From NCBI GenBank assembly GCA_017483235.1, contig JAFULE010000070.1, positions 1-15,015 of the forward strand: 15,015 nt of DNA, written 5' to 3'. This DNA is from Faecalibacterium sp. Its GTDB lineage: Bacteria; Bacillota; Clostridia; Oscillospirales; Ruminococcaceae. A model generated the notes under the pieces. That model worked only from the letters and a program-made list of their open reading frames with translations. It searched no databases and was not told the DNA's origin. Positions 14,073-15,015 of the stretch are shown piece by piece. Positions within the stretch are counted from its first letter, which is position 1, and the number at the start of each line of letters is the position of its first letter. The position numbers and the translations under genes are program-made.

Positions 14073-15015
14073 ATGGAAAAAAATATTGCTGTCATCTGGG
14101 GCGACTGTTCCAGCCCCGAAATCGTCAAACAGACCCTGCGTGTACTGGATAAGATCGCCGAAAAATACGACCATACCTTCCACTACACCGCTGCAGCCAT
14201 GGGCGGCGAAGCGGTGGACAAGTACGGCGACCCGCTGCCGCAACACGAGCTGGACAAGTGCCTTGCCGCCGATGCAGTGCTGCTGGGCGCAGTGGGCGGC
14301 CCCAAGTGGGAGGGCCTGCCCGGCCCCCAGCGCCCCGAAAAAGGCCTTTTGCGGCTGCGTGCCGGCATGGGGCTGTACTCGAACAACCGCCCGGCCAAGA
14401 TCTGGCCGCAGCTGGCCCCTGCCAGCCCGCTGAAGCCCGAGATCGTGGCGCAGGGCATCGATTTTATCATTGTGCGTGAGCTGATCGGCGGCGTGTACTT
14501 TGGCAAGCACGAGACCTACGAGCTGGAAAACGGCGAAAAGCAGGCAGTGGACTACCTGCCCTACGCCGAGCACGAGATCGAGCGAATCGGCCGCATCGGC
14601 TTTGAAACCGCACATAAACGCCGCAAAAAGCTGTGCTGCGTGGACAAGGCCAATGTGCTGGACACCAGCCGGCTGTGGCGCAGCGTGATGCACCGGCTGC
14701 AGGCCGAGTACCCCGATGTGGAGTACAGCGAGATGTTCGTGGACAACTGCGCCATGCAGATCGTGAAGAACCCCGCCCAGTTTGACGTGATCGTCACCGA
14801 GAATATGTTCGGCGACATCCTGTCCGACGAGGCGTCCATGATCACCGGTTCCATCGGCATGATCCCCTCCTCCAGTCTGGGCGAGGGCACCCGCGGCCTG
14901 TACGAGCCCATCCACGGCTCGGCGCCGGACATTGCCGGCAAGGATGTGGTCAACCCCACCGCCTGCATCCTGTCTGCCGCCATGATGCTGCGGTACAGCT
15001 TTGGCATGGCAGAGG
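14073..15015 (+). CDS. leuB: 3-isopropylmalate dehydrogenase, cut by the right edge
   Basis: Oxidises and decarboxylates 3-isopropylmalate to 2-ketoisocaproate with NAD. The frame is open for 314 residues to the window edge; the family is about 345-360 long, so roughly 35-45 residues are missing. Key residues align with the T. thermophilus enzyme: R96 and R106 (substrate), R135 in VRELIGGVYFG, Y142, K192 in VDKANVLD, and metal ligands D224, D248 and D252 in ENMFGDILSDEAS. The C-terminal part keeps YEPIHGSAPDIAGKD. The N-terminal family motif GDGIGPE is changed here to GDCSSPE (residues 10-16), while all catalytic residues are kept, so it is judged functional. The start is ATG 14073 with GAGGGGG (14057-14063) overlapping the leuD stop. 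Confidence 0.95.
   Translation, partial: MEKNIAVIWGDCSSPEIVKQTLRVLDKIAEKYDHTFHYTAAAMGGEAVDKYGDPLPQHELDKCLAADAVLLGAVGGPKWEGLPGPQRPEKGLLRLRAGMGLYSNNRPAKIWPQLAPASPLKPEIVAQGIDFIIVRELIGGVYFGKHETYELENGEKQAVDYLPYAEHEIERIGRIGFETAHKRRKKLCCVDKANVLDTSRLWRSVMHRLQAEYPDVEYSEMFVDNCAMQIVKNPAQFDVIVTENMFGDILSDEASMITGSIGMIPSSSLGEGTRGLYEPIHGSAPDIAGKDVVNPTACILSAAMMLRYSFGMAE

Noticed and set aside
11236..14073. A 945-codon open frame on the minus strand opposite leuA, leuC and leuD
   Set aside because: It begins with TTG, has no ribosome site, and mirrors three well-identified genes in codon-aligned fashion. GC-rich third positions remove stop codons on the opposite strand. The product is a low-complexity run of Gly, Ala, Val and His with no recognisable family.

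Overview
The window looks like chromosomal DNA of a GC-rich, low-oxygen gut Firmicute of the Faecalibacterium/Gemmiger/Subdoligranulum type (Oscillospiraceae). This is inference. It rests on strong AGGAGG-type ribosome binding sites, a T-box leader in front of leucine genes, short-form LeuC and LeuD subunits, and a GC-rich third codon position that leaves very long antisense open frames. Nothing in the window names the species.

Layout. (1) Bases 1-1161, minus strand: peptidase T (pepT), with its last 20 or so codons beyond the left edge. (2) Bases 1162-1348: a compact divergent control region with back-to-back promoters for pepT and for the rightward cluster. (3) Bases 1349-10095, plus strand: an eight-gene surface-glycan cluster. 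Three genes match the CapE-CapF-CapG (FnlA-FnlB-FnlC) set that converts UDP-GlcNAc to UDP-N-acetyl-L-fucosamine. They are followed by a WbuB-like transferase that would use this sugar, a GT2 transferase overlapping a DUF2304 small membrane protein (similar to the GacI/GacJ pair), an MBOAT membrane O-acyltransferase, and an SGNH-type partner. A strong intrinsic terminator hairpin lies between the DUF2304 and MBOAT genes and may lower expression of the last two. (4) Bases 10096-10551: a consensus-like promoter, then a full T-box riboswitch with a leucine specifier codon and its terminator/antiterminator switch. (5) Bases 10552-15015: leuA, leuC, leuD and leuB (cut by the right edge), the complete route from 2-ketoisovalerate to 2-ketoisocaproate.

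How the parts work together. The glycan cluster makes an activated FucNAc donor in the cytosol and transfers it. It probably also makes a second lipid-phosphate sugar, and the MBOAT/SGNH pair would acylate the glycan outside the membrane. No flippase, polymerase or initiating phosphosugar transferase is present, so the product must be completed by genes elsewhere. The leucine operon is read through only when uncharged tRNA-Leu binds the T-box.

The most interesting points are the internal terminator in the glycan cluster, the basic Ala/Pro-rich insertion in the MBOAT protein, the altered nucleotide-loop motif in LeuB, the twin hairpins between leuA and leuC, and the unusual CUU reading of the T-box specifier. 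I did not find a wholly new defence or mobile system here. No CRISPR array, tRNA, rRNA, insertion sequence or phage gene was seen.
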